64,000 nucleotides of DNA, taken from contig NC_009445.1 in assembly GCF_000026145.1 (NCBI RefSeq), forward strand, positions 1,550,001 to 1,614,000, given 5' to 3'. The notes under the pieces are model-generated. The model was not told the origin of the DNA. It worked only from the letters and a program-made list of their open reading frames with translations, and ran no database searches. The stretch is from Bradyrhizobium sp. ORS 278. GTDB lineage: Bacteria > Pseudomonadota > Alphaproteobacteria > Rhizobiales > Xanthobacteraceae. The translations under genes were made by a program, and so were the position numbers. Below are positions 51,236 through 59,391 of the stretch, in pieces (within the stretch, counting starts at the first letter, position 1; each line of letters opens with the position of its first letter).

Positions 51236-51919
51236 TCATTTCCTTGGCTTGGGAGCGATTGTCGTCGGCTTTGACGGCGGTTGACAAGCGGTGCCCGATC
51301 CCCGGTTGATCGTGGCGGTCACCCTTCCCTTGTCGACCTCGACGTGCGAGACGCCGGTCGTCATGTCGACCAGGAGGCGGTCGCCGCGCAGCACGTTGCC
51401 GCATTGCGTCAACACCACGTCGCCGAGCATGCTGATGAGATTGGTCTTGGTGTCGAAGACCGCACGCTGGCCACTGGCCGTCTGGTCTTTGCGCGTCACG
51501 ACCACGCCGCCGCCCGCTTCCAGCCGTTTGATCTCGGTGTTGCCGCTCGGTCCGGGCTGGTCCGAATGCAGGGGCCGCTTTGATTTGGCGGTGTTTGCGT
51601 TCGGCGAGCGCTGTTGACCTGAGGCATAGAGCACCTCCAGGCTCTTCGACCTCATCGTGGTGTCGCCCTGGACCACCTTGACGTTGTCTGAGAAGGTGGC
51701 TCGGTTGCTCTTCTTTCTCACCTCCAAAGCATCAGCCTCGATCCGGACTGGCTGATCCCTGTTCTGGGAGAATCCCTGCACGGCATTGGGGACAGAACTC
51801 TGCGCGCTGGCGTCGCAGGCGGTGAAAGGCGACACCGCGACCACGACTGCCAATACAGCCGCGCGTCGGTCGGAACGGATCATTGCGGCCATGGCGACTC
51901 TGAACATGAGCTCGATCAT
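51236..51919 (-). CDS. LptA/OstA-like periplasmic lipopolysaccharide-transport protein
   Basis: A protein of up to 227 residues with a signal peptide (ending near SAQSS) and an OstA/LptA jellyroll. The repeats QPVRIEADALEVRKKSNRAT, FSDNVKVVQGDTTMRSKSLE and GDVVLTQCGNVLRGDRLLVD are typical. LptA carries lipopolysaccharide across the periplasm between LptC and LptD. The usual neighbours lptC, lptB and rpoN are absent, so this may be a second copy. Several in-frame ATGs (51919, 51907, 51892, 51883) have weak ribosome-binding sites; the start is uncertain. A Pro/Lys-rich C-terminus (PPSKPTTIAPKPRK) is unusual. Confidence 0.78.
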   Translation of the reverse strand: MIELMFRVAMAAMIRSDRRAAVLAVVVAVSPFTACDASAQSSVPNAVQGFSQNRDQPVRIEADALEVRKKSNRATFSDNVKVVQGDTTMRSKSLEVLYASGQQRSPNANTAKSKRPLHSDQPGPSGNTEIKRLEAGGGVVVTRKDQTASGQRAVFDTKTNLISMLGDVVLTQCGNVLRGDRLLVDMTTGVSHVEVDKGRVTATINRGSGTACQPPSKPTTIAPKPRK

Positions 51920-52149
51920 ACGAAAATCAGAACGTCAGTGGAACAGGCGCCGATGCTCGCGCCGGTTATTGTTTCGCTTGATCAAGCTTGACAGGACGCG
52001 TGCCGTTTGGGCGACGGGTAATTCGCGGCGTCTCTAGAGATGGTCTGTCGCGCTACAGAGGCGGGGCTATCGCACATGAAGCTACGCCGATTAGCCATGA
52101 ACCAACCTGACAGTTAGTAACTCCCTCACGTTCGCCGCGTGGAGTCGGT

Positions 52150-52638
52150 CTACCGCGACAGCGGGGCCGCGCTCTCGCGCTTCACCGACAGCTCCTGATG
52201 GCTGATCGCCCAGACATAGGCCGACACCGCTTCGACATCCGCCAGGTTCAGATCGCCATCGCGTCCGGGCGCCACTTCCATGTTGTGCAGGATGGTGCGC
52301 TTCACGCCGTTGACGCTGCCGTCGCTCCACACGAACATCCCGGCGGTCAAATCGTTGCCGTTCGGCGTGCCCTTGCCGTCGATGGCATGACAGACGCTGC
52401 ACTGGCCCTTCGCGGCTTCGCCATGGAAGATGCGGTCGCCGAGCAGGATGTGCTCCCTGGTGAAGCCCGAGGGCACCGGCAGCGTTTCGGCGGCGGGGCG
52501 TTTCTGATCCCGGTCGATGCTGAGCGGCGGCGTCACCAGCTTGAACTCGGTCGGCTCGGGGTCCGCGGCCGACGCAGGAGCGGTGCATGTGAGAATGACG
52601 CAGGCCGAAACCGCCAGCGCGATGCAGCGCAATCTCAT
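52150..52638 (-). CDS. Exported cytochrome c, SorB-like
   Basis: A 162-residue protein with a signal peptide (about 1-24, ending ASAAD). The haem site is CSVCH, followed by AIDGKGTPNGNDLTAGMFVW and a distal Met in LHNMEVAP. The single-haem layout and roughly 50-residue N-terminal extension resemble cytochromes that accept electrons from sulfite or other periplasmic dehydrogenases. No partner enzyme is adjacent. GGGGGG precedes the ATG at 52638. Direct 17-base near-repeats flank the gene at 52063-52079 and 52766-52782. Confidence 0.8.
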   Translation of the reverse strand: MRLRCIALAVSACVILTCTAPASAADPEPTEFKLVTPPLSIDRDQKRPAAETLPVPSGFTREHILLGDRIFHGEAAKGQCSVCHAIDGKGTPNGNDLTAGMFVWSDGSVNGVKRTILHNMEVAPGRDGDLNLADVEAVSAYVWAISHQELSVKRESAAPLSR

Positions 52639-52859
52639 GAGTCCCCCCTTCCGCCAAGCACGAAACTCGCTCCGCCGACCCATGCGGTGCTATCAGGCAC
52701 TCGTGGTTCGACAGGGGTGTATGCTAGCATTGCGGAACCGGATGCTGGAAGTCTCCGTAGAGAATGGGGCTATCGCATATGACGATCCACGTTTGAAGCT
52801 TTTGAGTTGCTGACGCGACTGGCGGTTTAGCCATGAGGTGAATGAGAGTCCTGCCGCTC

Positions 52860-53290
52860 TGACAAATTTCGCTTATACAGAAATTTTATCTTTCGCTTTC
52901 TCAGAAAACGTGCTCTACTCCGCTTAGTCCCGCCCCAACGAGGGGACGCTTCGCGGTCGTCACGGACGTCGGGTGTGGGAAGCGATGGGCGCTGTGGGCT
53001 CGCAGCATGGCTTGGCCGTGCGGACGAACGATTCCATGCGCACGGTGAAGTGGCGTGGTCCTGGCCTCCCGGTGCTGAGGTCAAGCCTGCTGGCGTTGCG
53101 GAAAACGCTGCCGGTGAGCGATGGGGGCAAGAGAGCCGGTCCCCAGGGAGATCGCCTATAAATCGTAAAGCCATCGCGCGGGGAGGGCCGGGTGTTTCGG
53201 CCAGACCTGTGGTGACTGCCGCCTGCATTCTTTTTCTGCAGGCGGGCCACGGGCGCGGCCAGCGCCCGGCCTTCCCTGCGCCCTCAGTTT
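52860..53290 (+). repeat. Long dispersed repeat, copy A
   Basis: About 430 bases with an AT-rich left end and a strong hairpin at the right end (GGGCGCGGCCAGCGCCC region, then CTTCCCTGCGCCCTC). It matches, in inverted orientation, the copy at 62090-62520, though the two have diverged in the centre. Open frames cross it on both strands, but they are low in complexity and repetitive. Repeats of this type are multi-copy in Bradyrhizobium. A mobile, non-coding nature is inferred. Confidence 0.75.
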
Positions 53291-53484
53291 GCTAGAGGGC
53301 GGCGAGGATGCCGAACAACTCGGGCGCAGGGCGCTGCGAGATCGCGATGATGTGGGATGCTGGATTTTGACGAACTGTGTGGTGTCGATGGCGCTCATGC
53401 GCGAGGCGCTCGCGTTCGTTGGCTGAAAGGCGAGGGCGGCCGTGCCTGCTCGTTTGAGACGCACAGGCGCGGCAATGGTGGTCG

Positions 53485-53667
53485 GCTCCCCTCCCCCTTG
53501 CGGGGAGGGGTTGGGGGTGGGGGTTACTTGCTCAGGATAGAGTTTGGGGCAGGGGGGCGTGTAAGCGGCGAGCTTAGTGCTTAGTTGTCTGGAGTGCGGT
53601 GGCTCTCATGCAGACCATTTCCGGGGACCCCCACCCCCGACCCCTCCCCGCAAGGGGGAGGGGAGCG
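53485..53667. repeat. Inverted repeat with CCCCTCCCCCTTGCGGGGAG arms
   Basis: CTCCCCTCCCCCTTGCGGGG with GGGTTGGGGGTGGGGG at the left, and its reverse complement at the right, enclose about 100 bases. It is a further palindromic family, related in design to 81-240. It lies in the roughly 540-base gap upstream of the ctrA terminator. The rest of this gap (53291-53750) shows no gene. Confidence 0.8.
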
Positions 53668-53750
53668 CAGCGCGCGCTTGGCGAGTGCTTGGCTCCAACG
53701 CGGGCTGGCCCGGAGCAAATGGCCGGTCCGTCAGCAACACCACCCCCCCA

Positions 53751-53780
53751 CAAACAAAAACCCCGCCATTTGCGGCGGGG
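53751..53780 (-). terminator. Rho-independent terminator of ctrA
   Basis: Read on the minus strand: stem CCCCGCC/GGCGGGG with a six-base loop, then TTTTTGTTTG. It lies 53 bases past the ctrA stop codon. It is a classic intrinsic terminator. Confidence 0.85.
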
Positions 53781-53832
53781 CCCAGTCTGGGAGGAGCAAG
53801 CCGTGAGGCCTGCCGAGTTGCCCAGTGAAAGA

Positions 53833-54534
53833 TCAGGCGGGGATGCGCTCGTCGAGGTCGTGCGGCTCGCGCAGCACGTAGCCGCGGCCCCAGACGGTCT
53901 CGATGAAGTTGCGGCCTTCGGAGGCGTTGGCGAGCTTCTTGCGCAGCTTGCAGATGAACACGTCGATGATCTTCAGCTCGGGCTCGTCCATGCCGCCGTA
54001 GAGATGATTGAGGAACATCTCCTTGGTGAGCGTGGTGCCCTTGCGGAGCGAGAGCAGCTCCAGCATCTGATATTCCTTGCCGGTCAGGTGCACGCGCTGG
54101 CCGCCGACTTCGACGGTCTTGGTGTCGAGGTTCACGACGAGGTCGCCGGTCTGGATGACCGACTGGGCGTGGCCCTTGGAGCGGCGGACGATCGCGTGGA
54201 TGCGGGCGATCAGCTCGTCCTTGTGGAATGGCTTGGTCATGTAGTCGTCGGCGCCGAAGCCGAGGCCTTTGACCTTGTCCTCGATGCCAGCGAGGCCGGA
54301 CAGGATCAGGATCGGAGTCTTGATCTTGGAGACACGCAACTGCTTGAGCACGTCGTAACCGGACATGTCGGGCAGATTGAGGTCGAGAAGGATGATGTCG
54401 TAATCGTACAACTTGCCGAGGTCGACGCCTTCTTCGCCGAGGTCAGTCGTGTAGACGTTGAAGCTCTCGGACTTCAACATCAACTCGATCGACTGCGCGA
54501 CAGCGCTGTCATCCTCAATCAGCAAAACGCGCAT
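53833..54534 (-). CDS. ctrA: Cell-cycle master regulator CtrA
   Basis: A 233-residue OmpR-family regulator matching Caulobacter CtrA closely. The receiver opens [20 protein letters not shown], with phospho-Asp51 in [11 protein letters not shown] and MTKPFHKDE. The DNA-binding domain contains [20 protein letters not shown] and [20 protein letters not shown]. CtrA controls division, motility and chemotaxis genes through TTAA-N7-TTAA sites. The C-terminus ends DLDERIPA rather than Caulobacter's NEQVNAA, so the ClpXP degradation tag differs. It is divergent from fliI. Phosphate would arrive through ChpT (29121-29783). Confidence 0.97.
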   Translation of the reverse strand: MRVLLIEDDSAVAQSIELMLKSESFNVYTTDLGEEGVDLGKLYDYDIILLDLNLPDMSGYDVLKQLRVSKIKTPILILSGLAGIEDKVKGLGFGADDYMTKPFHKDELIARIHAIVRRSKGHAQSVIQTGDLVVNLDTKTVEVGGQRVHLTGKEYQMLELLSLRKGTTLTKEMFLNHLYGGMDEPELKIIDVFICKLRKKLANASEGRNFIETVWGRGYVLREPHDLDERIPA

Positions 54535-54609
54535 GCCAGTTCCCCATAGTCGCCGCTCCGGGCGTCAGGTCGGCCGCCATCGCGGCACTCAAAACGCCTT
54601 TGAACAACT

Positions 54610-54769
54610 GATTCGGATCCTGACGAGAGATGGTTAACAAATCCTGATTCCGCTGCGCAAGCTCTATCCGTGCAATTTTTGTCGAATCGCCGTAAGGTGT
54701 TGCGAAGAAGCAGTTTTTCCTAGCCGTCCTCGTTCAAGCTCCATGTGAAGAGATGGAACTAACCGACTC
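54610..54769. promoter_or_regulatory. Cluster of GANTC sites upstream of ctrA
   Basis: Four GANTC sites (54610, 54646, 54684, 54765) in 160 bases of the ctrA upstream region. GANTC is methylated by CcrM in alphaproteobacteria, and methylation of such a site controls Caulobacter ctrA P1. A GGTTAAC half-site (54633) lies among them, close to the CtrA core. Their density exceeds what this GC-rich composition would give. Confidence 0.6.
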
Positions 54770-54851
54770 TCGTTCCTCACCGCTTTTGGGGGGCGGCAAA
54801 GCGCACGACGTCAGTCACTCCAGACCATGACGCAATGATTAATGATGCGAG

Positions 54852-54866
54852 TAAACACAGAGTTAA
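54852..54866 (+). promoter_or_regulatory. CtrA-like binding site upstream of fliI
   Basis: TAAA-CACAGAG-TTAA fits TTAA-N7-TTAA at seven of eight bases. It lies about 90 bases before the fliI start. A further GAATC (GANTC) site is at 54878. Confidence 0.45.
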
Positions 54867-54905
54867 ACCGGGCAAGCGAATCTGCCCCTACTTAAGGTTT
54901 TCGCA

Positions 54906-54972
54906 ATGAAGGCGCTTTCGTGATGAAGGACGTTCCGCGATGAAGGGCGTTTGTGATGAAAGCTCTTGCTGA
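54906..54972 (+). promoter_or_regulatory. Tandem minicistron leader of fliI
   Basis: Four similar 16-17-base units start with ATGAAG or ATGAAA (54906, 54923, 54940, and the fliI start 54956). The first three encode MKALS, MKDVPR and [10 protein letters not shown], each closed by a stop that overlaps the next start (TGATG, ATGA) or lies inside fliI. This looks like a repeated duplication of the fliI start, producing a possible reinitiation leader. Confidence 0.55.
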
Positions 54973-56278
54973 GCAAATCAGCGACATCGACGCGGTCAAC
55001 ACCTATGGCCGCGTCGTCGGCGTGAAGGGACTGATGGTCGAGATCGCCGGGCCGATCCACGCGATGTCGGTCGGCGCGCGCATCGTCATCGAGACCGGCA
55101 GCACGGTCATTCCTGCCGAGGTGATCGGCTTCTCCGGCAAGAACGCGGTGGTGATGCCGTTCGCGGGGCTGGAAGGCGTGAGGCGCGGCTGCCGCGCGGT
55201 CATCGCTAATTCGGCCAACCAGGTGCGGCCGTCGCCGGCCTGGCTCGGCCGTGTCGTCAACGCCATGGGCGAGCCGATCGACGGCAAGGGGCCGCTGCCA
55301 TCGGGCGCGGCGCCGGTTCCCTACCGCAACAATCCGCCGCCGGCGCATTCGCGCAAGCGCGTCGGCGCGCCGCTCGATCTCGGCGTGCGGGCCTTGAACA
55401 CGTTTCTCACCTGCTGCCGCGGCCAGCGGCTCGGCATCTTCGCCGGCTCCGGCGTCGGCAAATCGGTGCTGCTGTCGATGCTGGCGCGCAACGTCGATGC
55501 CGCGGTGTCGGTGATCGGGCTGATCGGCGAGCGCGGCCGCGAGGTGCAGGAGTTCCTGCAGGACGATCTCGGCGAAGAGGGCCTCGCGCGCTCCGTCGTC
55601 GTCGTCGCGACCTCCGACGAGCCGGCGCTGATGCGGCGGCAGGCGGCGTATCTGACGCTCGCAATCTCCGAGTATTTTCGCGACGAGGGTAAGGATGTTC
55701 TCTGCCTGATGGACTCGGTGACGCGCTTTGCGATGGCCCAGCGTGAGATCGGGCTGTCGGCTGGCGAGCCGCCGACCGCCAAGGGCTACACGCCGACAGT
55801 CTTCACCGAGCTGCCGAAACTGCTGGAGCGGGCCGGGCCGGGCAGCGGCGAAGGCACCATCACCGGGATCTTCACGGTGCTGGTCGACGGCGACGATCAT
55901 AATGAGCCGGTCGCGGACGCGGTGCGCGGCATTCTCGACGGCCACGTCGTGATGCAGCGTTCGATCGCTGAACGCGGCCGCTATCCGGCGATCAACATCC
56001 TCAAATCGGTTTCGCGGACGATGCCGAAATCGGCCGACCCCGTATTCCTGCCGACGATCATGCGGGCGCGCCAGGTGATGGCGACCTATGCCGACATGGA
56101 GGAGCTGATCCGGCTCGGGGCCTATCGCGCGGGCTCGAGCCCGGAGGTCGACGAGGCGATCCGGCTGCACGAGCCGCTGGAGACCTTCCTGCGGCAGCGC
56201 AAGGACGAGGTCTGTACCCTTTCTCAAGGGTATCGGGAGCTGGAGCAGATCCTGGGGCGCTTGGAAACGGAAAGCTAA
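54956..56278 (+). CDS. fliI: Flagellar export ATPase FliI
   Basis: A 440-residue F1-type ATPase of the flagellar type III export apparatus. Walker A is [17 protein letters not shown], Walker B lies in [20 protein letters not shown], and [20 protein letters not shown] follows. N-terminal residues 1-95 form the beta-barrel domain. ATP hydrolysis helps unload chaperones and export flagellar proteins. The preferred start is the ATG at 54956; a GTG at 54953 is adjacent. It is divergent from ctrA and precedes fliJ by 109 bases. Confidence 0.95.
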   Translation: MKALAEQISDIDAVNTYGRVVGVKGLMVEIAGPIHAMSVGARIVIETGSTVIPAEVIGFSGKNAVVMPFAGLEGVRRGCRAVIANSANQVRPSPAWLGRVVNAMGEPIDGKGPLPSGAAPVPYRNNPPPAHSRKRVGAPLDLGVRALNTFLTCCRGQRLGIFAGSGVGKSVLLSMLARNVDAAVSVIGLIGERGREVQEFLQDDLGEEGLARSVVVVATSDEPALMRRQAAYLTLAISEYFRDEGKDVLCLMDSVTRFAMAQREIGLSAGEPPTAKGYTPTVFTELPKLLERAGPGSGEGTITGIFTVLVDGDDHNEPVADAVRGILDGHVVMQRSIAERGRYPAINILKSVSRTMPKSADPVFLPTIMRARQVMATYADMEELIRLGAYRAGSSPEVDEAIRLHEPLETFLRQRKDEVCTLSQGYRELEQILGRLETES

Positions 56279-56387
56279 CTTTGTCGGGTAATCATCCCCT
56301 CCATGTAACGAGCCTAGTCGGTCGGCCCAGCAAGGGCGGCCGGCCGTGTCCCGCGCCGTCCACGGGACTTCTGGGGAGTATGAGTCG

Positions 56388-56807
56388 ATGAAGTCGCGCG
56401 AAACGCTGATCCGTCTGAAGAAATTTCAGGTGGATGAGAAACGCCGCCGGGTGACGCAGATCGAGGGCATGATCGCTGACTTCCAGCGCATGTCGGCCGA
56501 GCTCGAGCGGGAAATCCAGACCGAACAGGAGCGGGCCGGCATCAACGACCCGACCCATTTCGCTTATCCGACCTATGCCAAGGCGGCGATCCAGCGCCGC
56601 GAGAACCTGACGCGCTCGGCCGACGAGCTGCGCGCCCAGCTCGAGGACGCCAAGGCCGCGCTGTCCGAGGCGTTCGAGGAGATGAAGAAGGTCGAGCTGC
56701 TCGACGAGCGCGACCAGGCCCGTGAAAAGGCCGAAGAGAGCGCCCGCGAGCAGGCCGACATGGACAGTATCGGCCTGATGCGCGCCCGGCTCGGCGTCAT
56801 CGCCTGA
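56388..56807 (+). CDS. fliJ: Flagellar export chaperone/stalk protein FliJ
   Basis: A 139-residue all-helical coiled coil. The pattern SRETLIRLKKFQVDEKRRRV and a Glu/Lys/Arg-rich body matches FliJ, which forms the central stalk of the FliI hexamer and recycles chaperones. GGGGAG lies nine bases before the ATG at 56388. Position directly after fliI supports the call. A strong terminator follows 30 bases past the stop. Confidence 0.9.
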   Translation: MKSRETLIRLKKFQVDEKRRRVTQIEGMIADFQRMSAELEREIQTEQERAGINDPTHFAYPTYAKAAIQRRENLTRSADELRAQLEDAKAALSEAFEEMKKVELLDERDQAREKAEESAREQADMDSIGLMRARLGVIA

Positions 56808-56836
56808 GCCGGACCGTCATGGTCGGAGACTATCGA

Positions 56837-56865
56837 AAACCCGGGCCGCAAGGTCCGGGTTTTTC
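56837..56865 (+). terminator. Rho-independent terminator after fliJ
   Basis: AAACCCGGGCC and GGTCCGGGTTT flank a four-base GCAA loop (one G-T pair), followed by a T-run. It ends the fliI-fliJ transcript. Confidence 0.9.
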
Positions 56866-56957
56866 GTCGCGCCCGCCCGGCTGGAGCGCCGCGCGCGATG
56901 TGTGCTACGGGAGGTCTGGTCCGAATGATGGAGTGGGGCGATTTTCGGGGACGCTGA

Positions 56958-57506
56958 ATGCTGACGCCGGCAGAGCTGGTCTGGCTGCTTGCCGCAGTTG
57001 CCAAGAGGGATGAGGCCGCGTTCGAGCGCCTCTACGCGGCGACGCGCGCGAAACTCTATGGCGTCGTGCTCCGTATCTTGCACCGTCAGGACCTCGCCGA
57101 GGAGGTCGTGCAGGAGACCTATGTGAAGGTCTGGAACAACGCGGCCCAGTTCGATCCGGCGGTGTCTTCCCCCATTACCTGGATGGCCGCGATTGCCCGC
57201 AACCGCGCCATCGACCTGGTGCGCAAGCGCGGCGAGCTGTCTTTGGAGGATGAGCCCTCCGCGCTGGAAGTCGCGGCCGAGACGCCGGATCCGCTGGCGC
57301 GGCGCGAGATGTCGGAGGAGCTCAAGCGTCTCCTGGAATGCGTCGGGCGGCTCGAGCCCGACCGCCAGAAGCTCGTGCTGCTTGCCTACTATAACGGCTG
57401 GAGCCGCGAGCAATTGGCGACCAAGTTCGAGGCGCCGGTGAATACGGTGAAGACCTGGCTGCGGCGGAGCATGATGGATATCCGCCAATGCCTGGGGATC
57501 GGATGA
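56958..57506 (+). CDS. ECF-family RNA polymerase sigma factor
   Basis: A 182-residue extracytoplasmic-function sigma factor. Region 2 holds DLAEEVVQETYVKVW and the -10 recognition helix; region 4 includes LAYYNGWSREQLATKF and NTVKTWLRRSMMDIRQ. It belongs to the SigK/RskA-type ECF group, judged by its partner. The following gene encodes its anti-sigma factor. Promoters it recognises cannot be told from the window. Confidence 0.9.
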   Translation: MLTPAELVWLLAAVAKRDEAAFERLYAATRAKLYGVVLRILHRQDLAEEVVQETYVKVWNNAAQFDPAVSSPITWMAAIARNRAIDLVRKRGELSLEDEPSALEVAAETPDPLARREMSEELKRLLECVGRLEPDRQKLVLLAYYNGWSREQLATKFEAPVNTVKTWLRRSMMDIRQCLGIG

Positions 57507-57566
57507 GAGGCGGCTTGGACTGAACGTGGACGATAGACCTTGTGGGTGACGTGACTTGGACCTGTG

Positions 57567-58688
57567 ATGGCGTATAGCGAAGACCATATCGCGCTGGCGG
57601 CTGAGTATGCGCTGGGCACGCTCGATGCCGTCGAGCGCGCACAGGTCGAGACCATGATGACCGCCGATCAGGGGTTCGCGGCGCTGGTCCAGACATGGGA
57701 GTTTCGTCTCGGCTCGCTGAACCAGATGGTCGGCCTCGTTGAACCGCGCCCGGAGCTGTGGCAGCGGATCAAGGCCGAGATCGCGCGGTCGGAACCGGCC
57801 GTGGCTGCCGAGGCCGCTGCTGTTCAGGCCGTGCCGGCGGCTGTTTCTCCGGTCGTCGTCTCTCCGCCCGAGCGGCCTGCGCCGGACGTCGTGCCGGTTG
57901 GACCAAAGGCCGAGCCGCCGAAGCTCGAGACGCTCGTCGCCGAAGTGCCTGAGGTGGAGCCTCCGAAGATGGAGTCTCCCAAGATTGAGCCGACAAAGAC
58001 GGAGCCTTCGATCGTCGATCTGAAGGGACCGGAGGCGCCGCCGATCGAGATCGCGCGGTCTCGAGCCGCGAGCGGGGCGCCGCCCTTGCGGGCACCGCGC
58101 CGGAATATGTCCGGCGCGCGGGAGGGCGCGAACGACAATGCCAACGTGGTGCGGCTCTCTTCCAGAGTGCGGCAGTGGCGCGCAGTGGCCAATGTGATGA
58201 CCGCGGTTGCCGCGGCTCTGCTGGCGCTCGTCGGTGTGCAGCTCTATCGGCCGGATCTGCTCCCGCTGCGCCTGCAGCCGAAGCCGCTGATTCAGACGGC
58301 GCAGGTCAAGGTTCCGGCCACGCCGGAGCCCGCCGCGCAATTCGTTGCGCTGTTGCAGAAGGATGCGGCGTCGCCCGCCTTCATCCTGACCGTCGACTCC
58401 GCGACCCGCAGCTACACGGTCCGCCGGGTCGGGGCCGCGCCGGAGCCCGGCAAGAGCTTCGAACTGTGGATCGTCTCCGACAAGCTGCAGAAGCCGCGTT
58501 CGCTCGGCGTGATCGGCGGCAGCGATTTCACCAGTCGACCGGTTCTGTCGTCCTACGACCCGGACGTCGTCAGCCGCGCCACCTATGCGGTGACAGTCGA
58601 GCCGGAGGGCGGCTCGCCGACCGGGCAGGCGACGGGGCCGATTGTGTTTACAGGCAAGCTGATCGAGACGGTACCACCAGGGAAGTGA
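57567..58688 (+). CDS. Membrane anti-sigma factor (RskA type) with long Pro-rich insert
   Basis: A 373-residue protein. The N-terminal cytoplasmic domain (HIALAAEYALGTLDAVERAQ) resembles other RskA/ChrR-type anti-sigma factors. A Pro/Glu/Lys-rich insert (about 75-165) precedes one transmembrane segment (VANVMTAVAAALLALVGVQL, about 208-227). The periplasmic RskA domain follows, with SFELWIVSDKLQKPRSLGVI and ATYAVTVEPEGGSPTG. It binds and silences the upstream sigma factor until a periplasmic signal arrives. The insert is much longer than in typical RskA. A terminator lies 17 bases past the stop. Confidence 0.85.
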   Translation: MAYSEDHIALAAEYALGTLDAVERAQVETMMTADQGFAALVQTWEFRLGSLNQMVGLVEPRPELWQRIKAEIARSEPAVAAEAAAVQAVPAAVSPVVVSPPERPAPDVVPVGPKAEPPKLETLVAEVPEVEPPKMESPKIEPTKTEPSIVDLKGPEAPPIEIARSRAASGAPPLRAPRRNMSGAREGANDNANVVRLSSRVRQWRAVANVMTAVAAALLALVGVQLYRPDLLPLRLQPKPLIQTAQVKVPATPEPAAQFVALLQKDAASPAFILTVDSATRSYTVRRVGAAPEPGKSFELWIVSDKLQKPRSLGVIGGSDFTSRPVLSSYDPDVVSRATYAVTVEPEGGSPTGQATGPIVFTGKLIETVPPGK

Positions 58689-58704
58689 GTGCGACGGCAA
58701 AAAA

Positions 58705-58733
58705 GAAAACGCCCGTGGGGAGCGGGCGTTTTC
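58705..58733. terminator. Strong bidirectional-type terminator
   Basis: Stem GAAAACGCCCG/CGGGCGTTTTC, 11 perfect pairs, seven-base loop. A-rich bases before and T-rich bases after allow use from either strand; it lies between the plus-strand anti-sigma gene and the minus-strand 66-residue gene. Confidence 0.9.
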
Positions 58734-58821
58734 GGTAGTCGACTTGGGGTTGGGTCTACTACATATCCACGCGGCCAGTTGGGGGGGGCTGTGAGAACCG
58801 CGTGAATTCCGGGAATTCCTG

Positions 58822-59022
58822 TCAGCGAACCACCGACGCTTCCGAACTCGTCACCGCGACCGGCTTGCCGGCCTTGATGACCTTTGCTGTCTGCGCGTAG
58901 TTCGGCTCTGCATTCAGGCGGGCTGAGATGCCGAGGCCGGCCACCGCGATGCCAGCCACGAGCGCAACCACCACGATCTTGAGGTGGGTCGTCCGGTCCG
59001 CGCTGTAAATCGAGTGGTTCAT
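58822..59022 (-). CDS. Conserved small single-pass membrane protein
   Basis: A 66-residue protein with one transmembrane segment (IVVVALVAGIAVAGLGISA, about 16-34) and a short C-terminal tail (AQTAKVIKAGKPVAVTSS). AGGAGG precedes the ATG. It resembles a small hypothetical protein that I recall as widely kept in Bradyrhizobium. Its function is unknown. It stands alone beside the anti-sigma gene and flhA. Confidence 0.7.
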   Translation of the reverse strand: MNHSIYSADRTTHLKIVVVALVAGIAVAGLGISARLNAEPNYAQTAKVIKAGKPVAVTSSEASVVR

Positions 59023-59391
59023 GGAGGCCTCCTACTGCCTTCCGTGCTTCGCCGATTCGTGTGAGCCGGGCCGTTTCCGGTTCATCGTCTCGCCTTCAAG
59101 AACGTAGGAAACCTCGATTCCGTTTCGTAGTGAACATCACAAGTGTGTGACAAGTCGTGATGCTTCGCGATTGCAAGTCGATAAAATGAATATAGTTCAT
59201 CATAAACAACGGCTTATGTGGCAGTTCGGTCTGCGGCGGAAAAATCAGCCACCTAACGCAAATTTAAGAAATCATTTGCCTGTGGCGGTAAAGCACAGAC
59301 GAGTTTGCCTCGAAAAATGGCAAAACCGGTCCCAAGGCCCGGTTCTGCATTCAACAACTTGGGACTGACTCGCAGGTTCCGCGCCACTTTC
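59023..59391. other. Intergenic region between the small membrane protein gene and flhA
   Basis: About 370 bases, part of it less GC-rich than the surroundings (59120-59300). It must contain the promoter of the minus-strand small gene and the flhA terminator (59324-59344). No gene is recognised. Several short frames exist without a ribosome-binding site. Confidence 0.5.
59324..59344 (-). terminator. Candidate terminator of flhA
   Basis: AACCGG and CCGGTT flank a nine-base loop; on the minus strand the stem is followed by TTTG. It lies about 48 bases past the flhA stop. The stem is short, so confidence is moderate. Confidence 0.45.

Noticed and set aside
52960..53250. Open frames on both strands of the long repeat that look like small hypothetical proteins
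   Set aside because: The same DNA occurs reversed at 62090-62520 with frame-breaking differences, so selection for a protein is unlikely.
54863..56227. Antisense open frame opposite fliI
   Set aside because: It is a shadow of fliI with Arg/Ala/His-rich composition and no start signal.
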